From an uncultured Saprospiraceae bacterium (GTDB lineage: Bacteria; Bacteroidota; Bacteroidia; Chitinophagales; Saprospiraceae), in the NCBI GenBank assembly GCA_937959275.1, contig CALGLU010000022.1, forward strand, positions 236,840 through 300,839: a stretch of DNA of 64,000 nt. Reading direction: 5' to 3'. Below, piece after piece: positions 27,401 to 35,618 of the stretch. Position 1 is the stretch's first letter. Each line of letters opens with the position of its first letter. Both the position numbers and the translations under genes were made by a program. The notes under the pieces were generated by a model. That model ran no database searches, was not told the DNA's origin, and worked only from the letters and a program-made list of their open reading frames with translations.

Positions 27401-30400
27401 TTTCAGAACAGATGGAATCGCAGAATTTGCAGATGAAGTGGGAGGAGCTTCACCAGCCTTGGTTGACGCCAACAGTAATACTACAAATGCCAATATTTCA
27501 ACATTAAGCACTGCTTCATTAGCCGCACAAACGGTAACTACGATTACCCTTGCAGGCTTGGATCAATCAGGTGTTGACTTTGGATTTAATTTTGACCTAG
27601 TTGTCAATACCAATGATGCGGGCCAAGGATCTCTTCGTCAATTTATATTGAATAGTGATGAACTAGATAATACGAATTTAGATCAAGAAGACAATCCAAC
27701 TAATGGTGTATCTTTTCCTAAAGAACCAGAATGGGAAACTTCTATTTTTATGATCCCAGGTACTGGAGTGCATACGATTGAACCGCTATCGCTCTTAGGT
27801 CTTATCCGAGATCCTAAAACCCATATCAGTGCTTACACACAAGAAGGATCTGCTCAAGGGCCAATTGAAAGTCGTACCATCAATGTCGAAATAGACGGTA
27901 ACTTTAACACCTATAATGGAATTAACATTTATTCTAGTGATATACATATTTCTGGATTAGCTATTCATTCCTTGAACGCAAGTATTCGTAGTTACGAAGC
28001 TAACTCTACCAATAACTTCTTTTGGGGTAACTATATAGGAACAGAAGCAGATGGTCTTACTACTACAATAGGAACTTATAGTGGAACTGGTGTCTACTTA
28101 AGCAATTTGAATGATTCTTATATTGGAACGAATGGAGATAATATCAATGATGCTAATGAAGGAAACCTCATTTCAAATAGTTATCATGGTATTGATACAA
28201 GAAACGGAAATAACTTATTAATTGCTGGAAATTATATTGGACTTGATAAAACAGGAACGCTTGATTTTGGAAATCAATATGTTGGTATTTATATCGGAGA
28301 TGCCAGCAATCCGAATTATATTGGATTTAAAGATGACTTAGCTAATACCAATGCAAATCATTTAAGAAATGTGATCGCAGGAAATGGAAATGATGCTGTA
28401 CGAATTTCTGCTTCTAATGCCCAGGTGGTAGCAGGAAATTATTTAGGAACGGATGTAACAGGAACGATCGGTATTGGTAACACAAATTATGGTGTCCAAA
28501 TCCAAGGAAATACTAATAATAACCTCATAGGTACCAATTCGAATGGAGATGATGATCTAAAAGAAAGAAACATTATTTCAGGAAACGGAACAGGTTTACG
28601 ATTCTTAAGTTCTAGCACTGGGACAGGGAATATTGTTGCAGGAAATTTTGTGGGAACAGACGTTACCGGTAATAATCCATTGCCTAATCAAAATCATGGT
28701 ATTAGCTTAGAGGGAGATAATACGGGGACGATTATCGGGACAAACGGGGACAATGTCAACGACTCGGTAGAAGGAAACATCATTTCTGGAAATGGTGATG
28801 ATGGTATTCGTCTTAGTATGAGTGAGGTGCTAATTGCTGGAAATAATATTGGTATAGGATATGATGGAATAACTGTGATGGGCAATGGAAGTAGAGGTAT
28901 CCTATTGGCTTTAAACTCGTCAAATAATGTAATTGGCTACAGCCCAACAATGGCGAACTCAGATGAATTAGTGGTAGGAAATAAAATAATGAATAATGGG
29001 GACTCTGGAATTGCTATTTCTGACACTGGAACCCAAAACAGATTTAGTCGAAATCAATGGGTGAACAATGCTGCTCTTGGCATTGACTTAGACTACGATC
29101 TGGTATCAGCCAATGATAATGGAGATGGAGATACTGGGCCAAATAATATGATGAACTTTCCTGTTTTTGAATCAGCAGAGGTTATAGGGACTAACTTAGT
29201 CATTAAAGGCTTTGCTCCTGCAGGATCAGAAATTGAATTCTTTATCGCTGATTCAGGACCTAACCCTAACCCTTTACCATATGCTACAAGCTTTGGAGAA
29301 GGAGCCACCTATCTATTCACCTTGATGGAAGGAAGTGGAGCAGATACAGACGCGACAACTGACACTTATACCGATGATGGAACAGGACCTAGTTTCTCAA
29401 AAACTCAAAATCAATTTGAAGTGACGGTAGATGCTACAAGCTTTGCTTTGTTCAATGGAATAAACATCACCTCTACGGCAACTGATACCAACAACAATAC
29501 TTCAGAATTTAGTGGATGGACTAGTGTCTTATTTGTTGAAATCTGTAATGATGGGATTGATAATGATGGAGATGGATTAGTTGATTGTTTTGATTGTGCA
29601 GATTGTTTTGATTCTACGGATTGTGGGGATAACGACAATGATGGCATAGGAGATTATTGTGATTTAGATGATGATAATGATGGAATACCAGATTTAGACG
29701 AGGGGTGTAACGAAAATATCATTCAGTTTCCTGATGCGGACAAAGCGTATTTGTTTCAACAAAACCCAACTCAAGTATACACTGTTGACATAGCAACAGG
29801 AGTCAGCAGTTTTCTTACGGGACTAACATTCTCTTTTAATGCTGTAGCTATAAATGAAGAAGATGGATTGTTTTGGGGGATTAATTCGACTACAGGAAAT
29901 TTAGTGACTTTGGACCCAGTAACCTTTTCAATTGTCAATACATTTGATAATTATGGCAATTATGTTTCAGGTGCATATGATCCTATAAGAAAAGTATATG
30001 TGCTTCATCACTTTGGAATCGTTTATGCTATAGATGCCAATCCTAATTCTGTAACATATGGCAGTCAATTATATGATTTTGCTACTTCTGATTTTACGCC
30101 TGACATCTTATATAATGGAGACGATGGATTTATGTATGGTATAGAGAATTTAACGAATAATCTTATTCGGTTTGATATTGTCGGCCAAACATCATCCCTA
30201 GCTGGAGTAGTTTCTGGCTTGCCAGCAGGAAGTTATGGCGCTGGATATTCACTAATAGATGGTCGAATGTTTTTCAGTAATAATACTACTGGTGAGATAT
30301 ATCTTATTGATTTGGAGGTAGGATTGTCTGCCGTAGTAACTTCTAATGGCCCGAGTTCAAGTGGAAACGATGGAGCAAAGTTCTTGAACGTGGATTTACT

Positions 30401-30953
30401 AAATAACCTGATTTGCTTAGATACTGATTCTGATGGAATTCCTAATAGTCTTGATCTCGACTCCGACAATGACGGGATCTTCGATCTTGATGAAGCGGGA
30501 CATAGTGCAGTAGATGCAAATAATGATGGTATTATTGATGGTACAGCAGTTGCTTTTGGAACCAACGGATTATTCGATGGCATCGAAACGGCTGCTGATA
30601 GCGATGTAATAAATTATACGATTGCCGATAGTGAAACATCATCAGATGGAATTTATGATGCTTATGAATTAGACTCAGATGGCGATGGTTGCTTTGATGC
30701 ACAGGAAGAGAGTGTATCAGATTCTGAGGATGATGGCATAGCAGGCACAGGAGTACCAATAGTCGATGCCAATGGTTTAGTTACTTCAATCACGTATACT
30801 ACACCAGTCAATAATTTTTGGCAAAATCCAGAAATTGGAGTTTGTTTGTCGGAGATATGTGGGGATCTTATAGACAATGATGGAGATGGATTAATCGATA
30901 ATTTGGATGATGACTGTTGTGGCGCACAAGCTCCAACTCTTCAGAAAAAATAA
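21471..30953 (+). CDS. Giant surface protein with DUF11, SdrB-like, DUF6923, thrombospondin-3-like and beta-helix domains
   Basis: 3160 residues. Hydrophobic secretion segment at about residues 38-52 (PIVSLSLIYIFLNYVAT). Residues ~95-905 are about five DUF11-like Ig domains (LELTKSVSNGTPLTGETFYYTL, YSKDLLNGGAINGYATYHL, LNPVKDVWPGAVVHNRGDNI). Residues ~914-1170 are two SdrD B-like domains (YGDFVWEDSNQNGIQNVGE, VGDYVWNDANGNGIQDESS). Three DUF6923-like propeller parts, each next to a MopE-type DNGIDDDGDNLVDC or a calcium-binding DNDQDGVSDFCDLDDDNDG segment, follow. A third SdrB-like domain (1875-2040) and a right-handed beta-helix (~2044-2530, GNYIGTEADG and GNIISGNGDDGI repeats) come next. Residues 1439-1874 and 2690-3125 are two copies of the same module. 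The last ~33 residues start another MopE motif and stop; no T9SS sorting domain is present. Likely an adhesin or matrix protein on the cell surface. Confidence 0.85.
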   Translation: MIKKSGCSEMYNRIVAKYRLGLFDRNMVKTQFYSKIPIVSLSLIYIFLNYVATDSYDKWQSDDLNSSRTASVEIVRNFDNSEADYRNSIFPKTNIASDLELTKSVSNGTPLTGETFYYTLQYSCAGLTEDCLGTVITDPLPAGLEFVSVIGSIHTTSESYNSGTHTVTFSFIDPLASGTTGEVRIEVRFPNGTTPNGTVANNTATISASNAASVSSSASATASASNTIGYSKDLLNGGAINGYATYHLMICNGTPEVQDNGTLTLNTVTIVDTLPPGSIFIETSLNSGSTSSYDAASHSVTINHPSLGPGECIFPKVTVQYPDPPFSLGNTVSNEAFWRFTPVGESTQTLSDIESITIIAASYIGQTVKTIGNPTLFPGQSSTYTLRAGITGTEAANQFCINDTIPSDIEITSFSLGGWYYGGLTGLEDILNVSYTTNLNGPTLISGSPRSIWTDDVIDVVTDLGLTIGGGEYITSLNYCFGDVPAGFDNYSNIILGFTVKPTASPGTVTNCSELSSTTSGFNLTDDCADLTVAASASLAQLNPVKDVWPGAVVHNRGDNIVFQIAIRNELGGSDSIIDPIAYDLLPEGMEYVPGSWGVPGWGNTYGFPNPTFEFISDYKGTGRDFLKWEWPAGIEIPPGERIVIEFNSIIGDEALGGVPAFYNYAYIQTPDPTNCVSGIQTADIYDFDNDENTSELLCGGSRAVDINELLALESEKLVKGQSDIAYTKFPDVGNSVPGGIADYILEVRNLGNIPMDSVIVIDILPSIGDQGVINVVDRDSRWQPNLVSSVNAPAGVTVFYSTAANPCRSDEGFVATGPVGCDVPNWSTSIPTDLTSVRSLKFDFGSTILQPMDTIQLAWSMRVPVNVFSTIGSQPDSIAWNSFGYIGRRTDNGDYTLASEPVKVGVDINEVLPNGYGDFVWEDSNQNGIQNVGEPGINGVRVELYKDNGDGITNMAVDTFINFTVTANGGFYLFPSLGEGNFYAVFYKPPSMDISINDAGGDDNTDSDGIAASYYGFDVAISPIVNLLDFTFDYSWDLGLYPSSNGSVGDYVWNDANGNGIQDESSSEGINGVQLYLYDNASSANPIDSVISSNDPNGNPGYYLFSDIIPGNYFLELNLPSGVTYAAQGPNGSSDPSDSDFNSGTNRTEVFAVSAGNYDNMWDAGLILSGVEVCDNGIDDDGDNLVDCIDSDCPCYNPFTCDSDIFMAYSSSSSIPSTFSTFNTNTFPFTFDVVGSAGSLINALGYRNQDNFIYGIQFSTHELIRVGNDGVAYSLGEIVDFPAAAMDYDAGDVFPDGYLYVQLTGTQDEVFQIDVTSTPPSVVATHILDQPISIYDFAYSSADDKVYSVGENGEKFMIDPISWTVTTIGTNGPAAGYGAAYTDNLGNVYVYRNNNGTLYRVDFGLNGTGTGDMTVITTAPSVIFNDGASCRGSIFFPEICDDGIDNDGDGLIDCFDCEDCASSALCSDNDQDGVSDFCDLDDDNDGVPDTDEGCEENPIYFPSADKGYLFQQQPTEISLVDITTGVTTYLRTLGFTFNAVAINELDGLFWGIDFTTGDLIALDPVTFNIVNTFGNFGSQASAAYDPIQKVYVITNNPTTFVIDADPLSPTYGTELYNFSTGNFLPDIVFNNDDGFLYGIQNNGNNLYRIDIVGQTMSLVGLVAGLPASSYGAGYSILDGRMFFGNNDTGDLYLIDLSVGLSASIFSSGPAASANDGAKILSIDLYNRQICADCDNDGVSNNFDLDSDNDGIYDVHEAGHTAVDSNNDGVIDGIAADFGANGLFDILETSEDNGVLNYTIADSETSADGTFDICELDSDGDGCFDTKEESIVDLDNDGIVGSGVPPVDINGLVTSIVYTAPVNDIWQNPAQSYCLSINGLVFEDINFGGGDGRSFALADLSAVSSGWTANDIHVENARVELYDNSGNFVASTNTDVNGAYSFTDLTSESYSVRVVNNTVASNRMSNSTGATIIPVQTFRTDGIAEFADEVGGASPALVDANSNTTNANISTLSTASLAAQTVTTITLAGLDQSGVDFGFNFDLVVNTNDAGQGSLRQFILNSDELDNTNLDQEDNPTNGVSFPKEPEWETSIFMIPGTGVHTIEPLSLLGLIRDPKTHISAYTQEGSAQGPIESRTINVEIDGNFNTYNGINIYSSDIHISGLAIHSLNASIRSYEANSTNNFFWGNYIGTEADGLTTTIGTYSGTGVYLSNLNDSYIGTNGDNINDANEGNLISNSYHGIDTRNGNNLLIAGNYIGLDKTGTLDFGNQYVGIYIGDASNPNYIGFKDDLANTNANHLRNVIAGNGNDAVRISASNAQVVAGNYLGTDVTGTIGIGNTNYGVQIQGNTNNNLIGTNSNGDDDLKERNIISGNGTGLRFLSSSTGTGNIVAGNFVGTDVTGNNPLPNQNHGISLEGDNTGTIIGTNGDNVNDSVEGNIISGNGDDGIRLSMSEVLIAGNNIGIGYDGITVMGNGSRGILLALNSSNNVIGYSPTMANSDELVVGNKIMNNGDSGIAISDTGTQNRFSRNQWVNNAALGIDLDYDLVSANDNGDGDTGPNNMMNFPVFESAEVIGTNLVIKGFAPAGSEIEFFIADSGPNPNPLPYATSFGEGATYLFTLMEGSGADTDATTDTYTDDGTGPSFSKTQNQFEVTVDATSFALFNGINITSTATDTNNNTSEFSGWTSVLFVEICNDGIDNDGDGLVDCFDCADCFDSTDCGDNDNDGIGDYCDLDDDNDGIPDLDEGCNENIIQFPDADKAYLFQQNPTQVYTVDIATGVSSFLTGLTFSFNAVAINEEDGLFWGINSTTGNLVTLDPVTFSIVNTFDNYGNYVSGAYDPIRKVYVLHHFGIVYAIDANPNSVTYGSQLYDFATSDFTPDILYNGDDGFMYGIENLTNNLIRFDIVGQTSSLAGVVSGLPAGSYGAGYSLIDGRMFFSNNTTGEIYLIDLEVGLSAVVTSNGPSSSGNDGAKFLNVDLLNNLICLDTDSDGIPNSLDLDSDNDGIFDLDEAGHSAVDANNDGIIDGTAVAFGTNGLFDGIETAADSDVINYTIADSETSSDGIYDAYELDSDGDGCFDAQEESVSDSEDDGIAGTGVPIVDANGLVTSITYTTPVNNFWQNPEIGVCLSEICGDLIDNDGDGLIDNLDDDCCGAQAPTLQKK
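25785..27092 (+). repeat. In-frame module A of the giant surface protein (436 codons)
   Basis: Starts at EICDDGIDNDGDG and ends at the Cys after WQNPAQSY (residues 1439-1874). It contains a MopE motif, a thrombospondin-3-like calcium region, a DUF6923-like propeller and a second calcium-rich region. The same order and exactly the same length (1308 nt) recur at 29538-30845, with many silent and conservative changes, indicating an old duplication. Confidence 0.85.
29538..30845 (+). repeat. In-frame module B of the giant surface protein (436 codons)
   Basis: Starts at EICNDGIDNDGDG and ends at the Cys after WQNPEIGV (residues 2690-3125). It is 1308 nt, equal in length to module A and colinear with it. 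The duplicate lies directly before the C-terminal end of the protein. Confidence 0.85.
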
Positions 30954-30973
30954 ACCTTGATAAATCATTCAAC

Positions 30974-31960
30974 TTATATTTTTACATTATTATACGCCAT
31001 CCAACTTTTTGCAAAACCAATCCAATGCGTTAAAAATGCTTTGCTAAAAAACAAACTAGAAAAGTCATTAAATCGCTGCACATGCACTCCCGTGTAATGT
31101 AGCCAAATAGCTAAGCCACCATAAGGGATTAGCTTTTTTTCTTCTTCAGAAAGAGGACTTATCGATTCATATGCCTCGCAAAACATCTTTGCTTTTTTAG
31201 CATAAATATCTTTATCTGCTTCTTCTTTGAACAACAGCATAAGCGTGTAACCTATGTCTAAAAACAAATGTCCGTTACCACAATTGTCAAAATCAAACAT
31301 CGTAATTTTTGAATCACTGTCAATCTTCATATTGTCAGACCAGAGATCCAGGTGCACAATTCCTTGTCTCAATTTACTTGTATCTATTGCTTCGAATTGA
31401 GCTGACATTTCTTCATATGCTTTTTTCAAATACTGCACTTCTTCCAAGGATTCTGAAAAGAAATCTTTGGCCAACAAGTAAGCCCAGTGGACGAGTGTGT
31501 CGGGATTATAGCTTTTTCTTTGGAGTGACTTATTGATCGTTACTTGATGTAACTTGGCAATTTGTATACCCAGATTATAGCAAATATTTTTTGATAAATT
31601 CTTGACAACTTCTCCTTTTGCGTAAGAGAATAAGACTGCAAAACGTTCTCCTTCAATCGCATTAATTTTTTGAATATAAGCTCCGGATTGATCTTGGATA
31701 GGGTAGGAAATTCCAATGTTATTTTCATTTAACAAAAGCAATAACTTGATTTCTTCTAAAATTTCAAGCTTAGTTCTCCAATTGAAGGTATAAAGTCTCA
31801 AGACATACTTGTCCGTTCGTGTCTGTATCAAATAAGTGTGATTGACACCTATTCGGATTATTTCGCAAGTTGTTTCGGGTCCGAGCTTAAATTTTTCCTT
31901 TACTAATTCTACAAGAAAGTTATTTGAGATAATGGAGCTTGTAGCTGCTGCGTGATTCAT
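30974..31960 (-). CDS. Aminoglycoside-phosphotransferase-fold kinase (APH/ChoK-like)
   Basis: 328 residues. ATP-binding strands at the N-terminus (ETTCEIIRIGVNHTYLIQTRTDKYVLRLYTFNW, with the lysine/arginine contact in YVLRLY). Catalytic loop QGIVHLDLWSDNMKID (HxDxxxxN) and metal loop ITMFDFDNCGNGHLFLDIGYTL (DFD). This arrangement fits the APH/homoserine-kinase-II/SrkA group, which phosphorylates small alcohols or proteins. The physiological substrate is unknown and nothing points to antibiotic resistance. The start ATG at 31960 is the only good one. It runs convergent to the giant gene, with 20 bases between stop codons and no clear terminator. Confidence 0.83.
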   Translation of the reverse strand: MNHAAATSSIISNNFLVELVKEKFKLGPETTCEIIRIGVNHTYLIQTRTDKYVLRLYTFNWRTKLEILEEIKLLLLLNENNIGISYPIQDQSGAYIQKINAIEGERFAVLFSYAKGEVVKNLSKNICYNLGIQIAKLHQVTINKSLQRKSYNPDTLVHWAYLLAKDFFSESLEEVQYLKKAYEEMSAQFEAIDTSKLRQGIVHLDLWSDNMKIDSDSKITMFDFDNCGNGHLFLDIGYTLMLLFKEEADKDIYAKKAKMFCEAYESISPLSEEEKKLIPYGGLAIWLHYTGVHVQRFNDFSSLFFSKAFLTHWIGFAKSWMAYNNVKI

Positions 31961-32085
31961 GTGGATAACATTCTGTTAATTGAAATTCCGGTCTTTCGTT
32001 AAAAGTAGGCATCCTAGCTCTTAAACTGAAAATAATTCGTAATTTACATCAAAGTACTAAGTTTACTAGACTAAATGCAATACTC

Positions 32086-34110
32086 ATGTTACAAATCAAC
32101 TCTTTAAGAAAGCCTATCTCGATCGGAATATTTTTGCTCTTTTTTTTGAACTGTACCTTTGCAGTCAATTCCGTCAAATCACCATTTTTTATTGTAAAAT
32201 CAACGGATGAACAACAGACTCCTAAACTGCCCTTAATTCACACAGAAGCGGACGTTTCTATTGCTGGAGTCATTGCAGACGTAAGGGTTAAGCAGGTTTA
32301 TGTCAATACAGGGACAGTGCCTGTAGAGGCAATTTATGTTTTTCCAGGGACCAGCAAATCTGCGGTTTATGGCATGCAAATGCGAATAGGTAATCGGATA
32401 AGCATAGCGGAAATACAGGAAAAGGAGCAGGCCAAAGCAAACTATGAAAAAGCCAAAGCTGCAGGTAAAAGTGCATCGCTTCTGCAACAACACCGACCCA
32501 ATATTTTCCAAATGAATGTTGCGAACATAATGCCTGGTGACACCATTGAGGTTGAGTTGAACTATACGGAATTACTTAGTCCTGAAAATGGGATTTACCA
32601 ATACGTATATCCTACCATTGTGGCACCTCGATATGCAAATAAGGAAACCATGTCTAAAAACGACTGGATGTACAACATGTACACGAATGAGAAGAGCTTT
32701 GAGGACGCGGCAAAGACCCATACCTTTGATATAAATGTACACCTGGAAGCAGGGCTCGAGATTGCGAAAATTAGTTCTGCTTCACATGAGGTGGATGTTA
32801 TACAAGACAATCCTTCTAGCGCCGAAATCGGTCTGGTAGGTGGAAAAGGTTACGAAGGTAATCGGGATTATATTTTAAAATACCAACTAGCCGGCGAACA
32901 AATTAGTTCGGGTATGCTGCTTTATGAAGGAGAGGAAGAGAATTTCTTTCTGATGATGTTGCAACCACCAAAACGAGTTACACCTGATCAGATACCACCG
33001 AGAGAATACATCTTTATTGTAGATATTTCTGGTTCGATGAACGGCTTTCCAATCAATATCTCAAAAAAATTAATGAAAAATTTGATTTTGGGTTTGCGTC
33101 CGACAGACAAATTTAATGTATTGCTTTTTGCTGGATCTAATTCCTTGATGTCGGAAGAATCACTACCAGCTACAGAAGCAAATTTTAACAAAGCGATTCA
33201 AACGATTGAGAATAAAGGCGGTTCCGGTGGTACCGAAATGTTGCCTGCATTAAAGCGAGCGATGGACTTACCAAAGTCAGATGGTTTTTCTCGAACGATC
33301 ATCATTGCAACAGATGGATTGGTACAACTTGAGAAAGAAGCTTTTGAATTAATTCGTAATAATTTGGGGGAAGCCAATTTTTTTCCATTTGGAATTGGCA
33401 AATCGCACAATCGGTTTATCATAGATGGATTGGCGCATGCAGGACAAGGAGAAGCGCTCTTGGCGACCAACGAGAAGGAAGCAGATGAAGCAGCGATCTG
33501 GTTTAAGAAGTATATCGAATCGCCTGTATTGACAAATATTGAAACCCGTTTTGATGGTATGGAAATTTACGATGTGGAGCCGAGAAGTACACCTGATATT
33601 TTTGCAGAGCGTCCGGTTGTTCTTTTTGGAAAGTACAAAGGTAGTCCCTCTGGTAAAATTATGGTTAAAGGAATTTCTGGTAAGGCGCTTTACAAAATGG
33701 AACTAAACCTTGGCGATTATCAAGCCTCGGAGGACAACGAAGCTTTGCGATATTTATGGGCTCGTCAACGTATCACCATTCTCTCAGACTACAATAATAT
33801 AAAACGAAAATCTGACAAAGCGATTATTCAAGAAATCACTGAGCTTGGCTTGAAATATAACTTAATGACGGATTATACATCCTTTATTGCTGTTGATCAT
33901 TTAGTGAGAAAAATGCCTGATCCTAAACGTGCAGGAACGATGCAAGGGGACAGTACTAATCTTTATGCTTCCAATACCTCACTTGGCGGTCAGTTGGCAG
34001 CATTCGGTGGGACTAGTAACACTGGCGCTGTACCAGAGCCGGGTGAATGGGCAATGATTATTTTACTTTCTTTATTCACCATGTGTTTATTCTTTTATAA
34101 AAGTCGATAG
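32086..34110 (+). CDS. VIT- and vWA-domain protein with PEP-CTERM-like sorting tail (exosortase N target)
   Basis: 674 residues. Signal peptide (PISIGIFLLFFLNCTFA). VIT domain at residues ~45-180 (AGVIADVRVKQVYVNTGTVPVEAIYVFPG, IAEIQEKEQAKANYEKAKAAGK, then NVANIMPGDTIEVELNYTELL). vWA domain at ~300-480 with a complete MIDAS: DISGSMNG (Asp 313), GGTEMLPAL and IIATDGL. The last ~29 residues form a tripartite sorting signal: VPEPGEWA, a hydrophobic helix (MIILLSLFTMCLFF) and a basic end (YKSR). The stop TAG shares its last base with the GTG start of the exosortase gene. NCBI protein family naming has a dedicated XrtN-system VIT protein that this fits. Role: exported, then cut and probably anchored by the neighbouring exosortase. 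Confidence 0.9.
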   Translation: MLQINSLRKPISIGIFLLFFLNCTFAVNSVKSPFFIVKSTDEQQTPKLPLIHTEADVSIAGVIADVRVKQVYVNTGTVPVEAIYVFPGTSKSAVYGMQMRIGNRISIAEIQEKEQAKANYEKAKAAGKSASLLQQHRPNIFQMNVANIMPGDTIEVELNYTELLSPENGIYQYVYPTIVAPRYANKETMSKNDWMYNMYTNEKSFEDAAKTHTFDINVHLEAGLEIAKISSASHEVDVIQDNPSSAEIGLVGGKGYEGNRDYILKYQLAGEQISSGMLLYEGEEENFFLMMLQPPKRVTPDQIPPREYIFIVDISGSMNGFPINISKKLMKNLILGLRPTDKFNVLLFAGSNSLMSEESLPATEANFNKAIQTIENKGGSGGTEMLPALKRAMDLPKSDGFSRTIIIATDGLVQLEKEAFELIRNNLGEANFFPFGIGKSHNRFIIDGLAHAGQGEALLATNEKEADEAAIWFKKYIESPVLTNIETRFDGMEIYDVEPRSTPDIFAERPVVLFGKYKGSPSGKIMVKGISGKALYKMELNLGDYQASEDNEALRYLWARQRITILSDYNNIKRKSDKAIIQEITELGLKYNLMTDYTSFIAVDHLVRKMPDPKRAGTMQGDSTNLYASNTSLGGQLAAFGGTSNTGAVPEPGEWAMIILLSLFTMCLFFYKSR

Positions 34111-35459
34111 TGATTTTTGAAAAAAACAAAACATTCCTCATTACTATAATTCTTGTATTAGTAGGCTTGCTCTGCTCTTTACCCACTTTGCAGTTTTATG
34201 CACAGGTCAATGGAATGGTGCTCGCTTATGCTGGAATGTTGTTTCTTCCATTGGCCTTCTACATCAAAAAACCAGCGTACTTATCTATGCGATTTGCGCT
34301 ATCAACATTGGCATGTCTGGGGATATTTATTTTAATTCCATCACACCTTATTTTACTATTTGGTTTTTATTGTTTTTGCTTCTTGGTTATGGAAAGCTTT
34401 TTAGGCAAACTAAATAAACTGGCATTCATACTAATGATCTTGGCCTCTCCGATAGCCTACAGTCTGTTCGAAGTTTTTGGTTTCCCAATCCGATTGACCT
34501 TGACGAAATGGGCAGCAAGTATTTTGAACTTTAGCGGGTTTGATTGCCAAAGCACCGGCAATCTTTTAGAAGTAAATGGAGCTATCTTTTCGGTTGATCC
34601 AGTTTGTATGGGCTTAAACATGGTGATGACTTCTTTACTGGGTAGCTTAATTTTAATTAGTTTTTTAGAAAAGAAATGCTTGCAATACTTTACGAATATA
34701 GGATTGCTGTTGAACCTGATCGCATCTCTGGCCTTTGTCATTCTTGCCAATCTATTTCGAATCGTGCTGATTGTTTTGTGGAAGGCAATGCCGGGAACCA
34801 CCCTGCATGAAATGATTGGTTTGTGTTCGATGGTGGCCTTTGTGTTTGTGCCATTGTACTTTTTGCTCCCTATAATTTTGCGCTATTTTTCTAAACCTGA
34901 TTCTGATGAAAATGTGATAAGACCTATTAATTCGCAGCTTCGAAATAGTAGTATTTTTGTTTTATTAGTTGGCTTGTTCATTGCCAATCAAGTCCACCCC
35001 AATATTCAAAAAGAAGTACTAGACGAGCAGACCCGAAGTGTGAATCTAGCAGGATATGAAAAAGAAATTCTGCAATTTCCGAATGACTTGGAGGTAGTCG
35101 CATTGAAATCAGAACAGCATTTAATTTACATCAAGTCTCAATATCCATATCGCATCAGCAATCATAGTCCTCTGATTTGCTGGCAGGGTAGTGGTCATGA
35201 AATAAAGAACGAAAGAGTTTTAGAAGTCAATCAACATCTGGTTTTTACTGCGGAGTTAATTTCTGAGAATGACAGCTATTATACTGCTTGGTGGTATGAC
35301 AATGGAAAGTATAAAACGATTGGAAACACGGACTGGCGCTGGAAGCTAATGAAAGGAGAACCTTCTTTTAGATTGGTGAATGTGAGTGCTAAGGATTTTT
35401 CTCAGTTGTATATGGAAGTGGAGTGGTTGCTGGCGCAAGATTTGTTCGAAAAAGACTGA
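34110..35459 (+). CDS. xrtN: Exosortase N with C-terminal EpsI-like domain
   Basis: 449 residues, GTG start overlapping the previous stop. The N-terminal ~270 residues have about eight membrane helices. The exosortase catalytic triad is in place: Cys 166 (VDPVCMGLN), Arg 217 (NLFRIVLIVLW) and His 233 (TTLHEMIGLCSM). The last ~170 residues form a soluble, periplasmic domain with HSPLICWQGSGHEI and YTAWWYDNG, which resembles EpsI-type exosortase partners. Predicted transpeptidase/protease of the inner membrane that recognises VPEP tails and cleaves after export. Only one substrate is visible here, directly upstream. The GTG start is supported by the coupled TAGTG junction. Confidence 0.88.
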   Translation: MIFEKNKTFLITIILVLVGLLCSLPTLQFYAQVNGMVLAYAGMLFLPLAFYIKKPAYLSMRFALSTLACLGIFILIPSHLILLFGFYCFCFLVMESFLGKLNKLAFILMILASPIAYSLFEVFGFPIRLTLTKWAASILNFSGFDCQSTGNLLEVNGAIFSVDPVCMGLNMVMTSLLGSLILISFLEKKCLQYFTNIGLLLNLIASLAFVILANLFRIVLIVLWKAMPGTTLHEMIGLCSMVAFVFVPLYFLLPIILRYFSKPDSDENVIRPINSQLRNSSIFVLLVGLFIANQVHPNIQKEVLDEQTRSVNLAGYEKEILQFPNDLEVVALKSEQHLIYIKSQYPYRISNHSPLICWQGSGHEIKNERVLEVNQHLVFTAELISENDSYYTAWWYDNGKYKTIGNTDWRWKLMKGEPSFRLVNVSAKDFSQLYMEVEWLLAQDLFEKD

Positions 35460-35618
35460 TCGCCATCATCACATCTGTCCATGTTTTCCCAAAGAAGTTA
35501 TACCCTTTTGCTTTGACGCAAAGTAGTATCAGAAGGAATATTCTCTCATTTTGCTTCTTCTTGATTAATTATTATTGGGGCCTAAAATTTTGTCTCCCAT
35601 TAGGAAATAGAATTTCTA

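Noticed and set aside
24361..30877. Reverse-strand and off-frame reading frames inside the giant surface gene
   Set aside because: They lie entirely within a 9.5-kb open frame with clear domain structure and are caused by its biased repeat composition.
30974..31960. Aminoglycoside resistance gene
   Set aside because: The APH fold is shared by many metabolic kinases; motifs shown are generic and there is no resistance or mobile context.
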